Assembly: GCA_016209995.1 (NCBI GenBank)
Contig: JACQVC010000048.1
Coordinates: forward strand, 1-7,774
DNA from: Gemmatimonadota bacterium
GTDB taxonomy: Bacteria > Gemmatimonadota > Gemmatimonadetes > Longimicrobiales > Gaopeijiaceae
Direction: 5' to 3'
DNA: 7,774 nt
The notes under the pieces are model-generated. The model had not been told where the DNA came from. It was given only the letters and a program-made list of their open reading frames with translations, and did no database searches. The position numbers were made by a program, and so were the translations under genes. How positions within the stretch are numbered: position 1 is the stretch's first letter; each line of letters opens with the position of its first letter. Shown in pieces: positions 5,878 to 7,774 of this stretch.

Positions 5878-6372
5878 TCAGGCCGGGCGCCGGGAGCGCC
5901 TGCCGTTCGTCTTCAGAATCTTCACGAGGCGCAGGCCATCGCTGCCGCCCTGATAGTAGTCTCGTAGATACGCGGTGAGGCGGTAGCCCAGGCTCTCGTA
6001 GAGCTGCCGCGCCCGCCGGTTGTCCGCGCGGACCTCGAGCGACATGCGCTCGCAGCCTCGCCGGCGCGCCGCCCGCTCACAGACGCGCAGCAGGCGGTTT
6101 CCCAGCCCCCGACCCCGGAACTTCGGTTGCACGACGATCGAGTAGAGGTGCCCGACGGTACTCCCTTCACGCCACAGCATGATCGCCGCGCCGAGCGCCT
6201 CACCCTTGCCTGCGACGATCCAGCACGTCGCGTTCGCGCGCGTCAGTAAGTGCCGGATCTGCCGCCGCTCGAAGCGGTCGCTGTGAAAGCCCTGGTGTTC
6301 CAGCCTGACCATCGCCTCCTCGTCCCGCGCTGATGCTTTGCGGATCCGCCCTCGTGCGCGCGTCTTCGCCAC
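5878..6372 (-). CDS. GNAT-family N-acetyltransferase of the type linked to RLAN/RimK-like ligases
   Basis: This 164-residue acyl-CoA-dependent acetyltransferase is RimI-like. It has IRKASARDEEAMVRLE (10-25), the acyl-CoA loop RGRGLGNRLL (86-95), SLEVRADN (111-118), a conserved Tyr in ARQLYESLGY (121-130), and a C-terminal strand DYYQGGSDGLRLVKIL. The F.SDRF start and the DYY..G.D.LR end are what I associate with the GNATs encoded beside RLAN/RimK-like ATP-grasp genes, rather than with ribosomal RimI. In many of those a papain-like peptidase domain follows; here the protein ends without it. The GTG at 6372 is chosen because the conserved domain begins at residue 9, although its Shine-Dalgarno is poor. 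It lies 36 bases after the ATP-grasp stop, in the same frame. The substrate is unknown. Confidence 0.9.
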   Translation of the reverse strand: MAKTRARGRIRKASARDEEAMVRLEHQGFHSDRFERRQIRHLLTRANATCWIVAGKGEALGAAIMLWREGSTVGHLYSIVVQPKFRGRGLGNRLLRVCERAARRRGCERMSLEVRADNRRARQLYESLGYRLTAYLRDYYQGGSDGLRLVKILKTNGRRSRRPA

Positions 6373-6390
6373 AGTGTCAGGGGTCCGTTC

Positions 6391-6405
6391 CCTGGCTCGG
6401 CCAGG
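6391..6405 (-). other. Perfect 6-bp hairpin between the ATP-grasp and GNAT genes
   Basis: CCTGGC (6391-6396) and GCCAGG (6400-6405) pair perfectly around a 3-base loop, starting four bases after the ATP-grasp TAG on the minus strand. No T-run follows. It could affect read-through of the TAG, stabilise the upstream message or modulate GNAT translation; it does not look like a terminator. Confidence 0.4.
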
Positions 6406-6408
6406 CTC

Positions 6409-7293
6409 CTAGCCCCATTCCCCGACGAGATAGCGGATCACGCGTTCGTACACCTGGGGCGCGTTCACGTCTTCCTCGTTGGCCGCGATCGTCGGATTGT
6501 CGTTCACTTCAAGGACGACGTAATCATCGCCGATCTGCTTGAGATCCACGCCATAGAGCCCACGGCCGACGGTCGCCGCCGCCTGCACGGCTACGTCCAG
6601 CAGCCGTGGCGCCGCGAGGCTCAGCGGGACAGACTGTACGGCGCCGTAGATCATGCGGCCGCTTTCCGTGTAGCTGAGGACCTTCCAGCGTCTCTTGGGG
6701 ATCACGTACCGGCACACGAACAACGGGTCGCCGCCGAGGACCCCCACGCGCCAGTCGAACACCGACTGAACGAAGCGCTGGGCCACCACCAGATCCGCGC
6801 GGCGCAGAAACCGTCTCGACACGCGCACGAACGCGCTGGGCTCGGTCACCCGCTCGACATACATCGAGAAGCTGCTGCTCGGCGCCTTGAGGACCAGCGG
6901 GCTGCCCAGCTCGCGCAACAGGTCCGCGCCGCGATCCGCCGTCAGCTCGCTGGGTCCCAGGAATACCGTGTCCGGGATCGGCACGCCGGCGCACAGGAGG
7001 CGCCGATACATGTTGACCTTGTCGCAACAGGCGATGATCGAGTCCGGGTCATCGATGACGCGCAGGCCGTGCAGGTCGGCCGTGCGCGCCGCGACGTACG
7101 AGGCATTCAGAGGATCGGTGAGCGAGCGAATGAAGAGCGCATCGTATTCCGGTATCTTGTAGATGTCGGGACGGAACAGCCAATCCACGCGGTGGCCGAG
7201 CCGCTGCGTGACCTGCGCGAACCGCATGAGCGCTCCCATCTCTTCCGAGCGCGCGACCGTGTACCGCTCGATGAAGACCGCTATGTCAGCCAC
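6409..7293 (-). CDS. RimK-like ATP-grasp amide ligase (RLAN-associated family)
   Basis: This 294-residue ATP-dependent carboxylate-amine ligase has its own N-terminal pre-ATP-grasp domain (1-~95, with YDALFIRSLTDPLN, VIDDPDSI at 79-86 and DKVNMY at 91-96). The ATP-grasp fold follows: LVLKAP with Lys136, AQRFV (171-175), DWRVGVLGG (180-188), FVCRY (192-196), GLYGVDLKQ (245-253) and LEVNDNPTI (261-269). Asp250, Glu262 and Asn264 are the expected metal ligands. The pattern matches ligases that normally carry an RLAN domain in the same chain. Here that part is a separate upstream gene. The frame is open to 7443, but the GTG at 7293 starts the conserved region, has GAGG four bases upstream, and overlaps the upstream gene by 13 bases. 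The flexible loop after Lys136 reads SSSFSMYVERV, without the glycine usual there. The substrate is unknown. Confidence 0.93.
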   Translation of the reverse strand: MADIAVFIERYTVARSEEMGALMRFAQVTQRLGHRVDWLFRPDIYKIPEYDALFIRSLTDPLNASYVAARTADLHGLRVIDDPDSIIACCDKVNMYRRLLCAGVPIPDTVFLGPSELTADRGADLLRELGSPLVLKAPSSSFSMYVERVTEPSAFVRVSRRFLRRADLVVAQRFVQSVFDWRVGVLGGDPLFVCRYVIPKRRWKVLSYTESGRMIYGAVQSVPLSLAAPRLLDVAVQAAATVGRGLYGVDLKQIGDDYVVLEVNDNPTIAANEEDVNAPQVYERVIRYLVGEWG

Positions 7294-7774
7294 TGGACCT
7301 CGCCTTCGATCAAGGCGCGCTCGCGGGTGCGCAGCCCCGGAAACGCGAGCGGGTAGATCGCGCTGAGCCAGGCATCGCCCTCGGGCAACGAGATGACGCG
7401 CACGCGCGCCAGCGGAATGCGAAACACCTCCCAGACCGCGCATGCCAGCTCGATGTAACGGGCCGAGGCGCAGTGCCCGAGCACGCCGCGAAACCAGCTA
7501 ATGCGCGACCCGTCGGGCAGCTCCTGACAGCACATCGCGTAGGTGAAGTTGCGAGAAATGGACCGGGCGACACGCTGCTGCTGCGACGCCTTGTGCGCCA
7601 CGGCATGACTCGACATGAAGGGATTGATGGGATCGACCACCACGGGGGGCTCGAAGTAGTCGTTCGTGATGTAGTGCTTGGCGACGCGTAGGCCGGCCAG
7701 GCTGGCTTTCTCCAGCAGCAGGGGGGTCACGTACGCGTCCAGAATCTCCTCACACGTGGGGTGGACGCACAGCC
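7281..7774 (-). CDS. Probable stand-alone RLAN-type domain protein (5' end outside the window)
   Basis: The frame is open from the right edge (7774) to a TAG at 7281-7283, giving 163 visible codons; the GTG at 7730 is internal rather than the true start. The C-terminal third (WEVFRIPLARVRVISL, then a strand pair and LAFPGLRTRERALIEGEVQWL) resembles the end of the RLAN domain that precedes RimK-like ATP-grasp domains in fused relatives. Position immediately ahead of such an ATP-grasp, with a 13-base overlap, supports this. Upstream segments such as PPVVVDPINPFMSS, RSISRNFTYAMCCQELP and SWFRGVLG look conserved but I cannot tie them to a described motif. No signal peptide or membrane segment is visible. 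The RLAN assignment is an inference and could be wrong for the N-terminal part. Confidence 0.58.
   Translation of the reverse strand, partial: LCVHPTCEEILDAYVTPLLLEKASLAGLRVAKHYITNDYFEPPVVVDPINPFMSSHAVAHKASQQQRVARSISRNFTYAMCCQELPDGSRISWFRGVLGHCASARYIELACAVWEVFRIPLARVRVISLPEGDAWLSAIYPLAFPGLRTRERALIEGEVQWLT

Noticed and set aside
5711..5878. A 55-codon minus-strand frame starting at an ATG that overlaps the GNAT stop (TGATGA).
   Set aside because: Most of it is antisense to the oxidoreductase motif and the junction; its end is Arg-rich and I see no domain.
5776..5967. Continuation of the flavoenzyme frame to codon 92.
   Set aside because: The residues are Arg-rich low complexity, and the end overlaps the well-supported GNAT gene on the other strand.
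7294..7443. Upstream extension of the ATP-grasp frame by 50 residues.
   Set aside because: The extra residues are an Arg/Gly-rich shadow of the overlapping upstream gene; the conserved region starts at the GTG at 7293.

Overview
The window is high-GC, tightly packed bacterial chromosome from a two-membrane bacterium. A Tat-exported methionine sulfoxide reductase and a signal-peptide TPR protein point that way. The base composition and the mraZ-rsmH-ftsL-ftsI order would suit Gemmatimonadota or a relative, but that placement is an inference; there is no rRNA or other taxonomic marker here.

Layout. (1) Bases 1-2229, minus strand: the head of a division and cell-wall (dcw) cluster, mraZ > rsmH > ftsL > ftsI. 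ftsI runs off the left edge, and the last two junctions are 4-base stop/start overlaps. (2) Bases 2230-2478: control region of that cluster, with a sigma70-type promoter (TTGACC, 17 bp, TATCTT), five exactly 10-bp-phased G-rich repeats that look like MraZ boxes, and the strong terminator of the next gene. (3) Bases 2479-4224, minus strand: a 581-residue secreted TPR protein with its own TTGACC/TACATT promoter. (4) Bases 4225-4511: divergent intergenic region with a (CG)7 tract and a repeated CGTTAGG. (5) Bases 4512-5642, plus strand: msrP, the Tat-exported molybdopterin subunit of the periplasmic methionine sulfoxide reductase, with no msrQ after it. (6) Bases 5643-5877: the first ~29 codons of an FAD-dependent oxidoreductase that then lose the family pattern, a probable remnant or rearrangement junction. 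(7) Bases 5878-7774, minus strand: an operon of a probable RLAN-type domain protein (cut by the right edge), a RimK-like ATP-grasp ligase and a GNAT acetyltransferase.

How they work together. Region 1 couples septal peptidoglycan synthesis (FtsI, FtsL), 16S rRNA methylation (RsmH) and autoregulation (MraZ). Region 7 is the most distinctive. Its ATP-grasp and GNAT proteins belong to a lineage predicted from gene context to make amide or peptide-like conjugates, with no product known to me. In most relatives the RLAN domain and the ATP-grasp domain are one protein and the GNAT carries a papain-like peptidase domain. Here the RLAN-like part is separate, the peptidase part is absent, and the ATP-grasp and GNAT frames are the same and divided by a single TAG. 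The operon ends next to the broken oxidoreductase gene, which suggests a rearrangement there.
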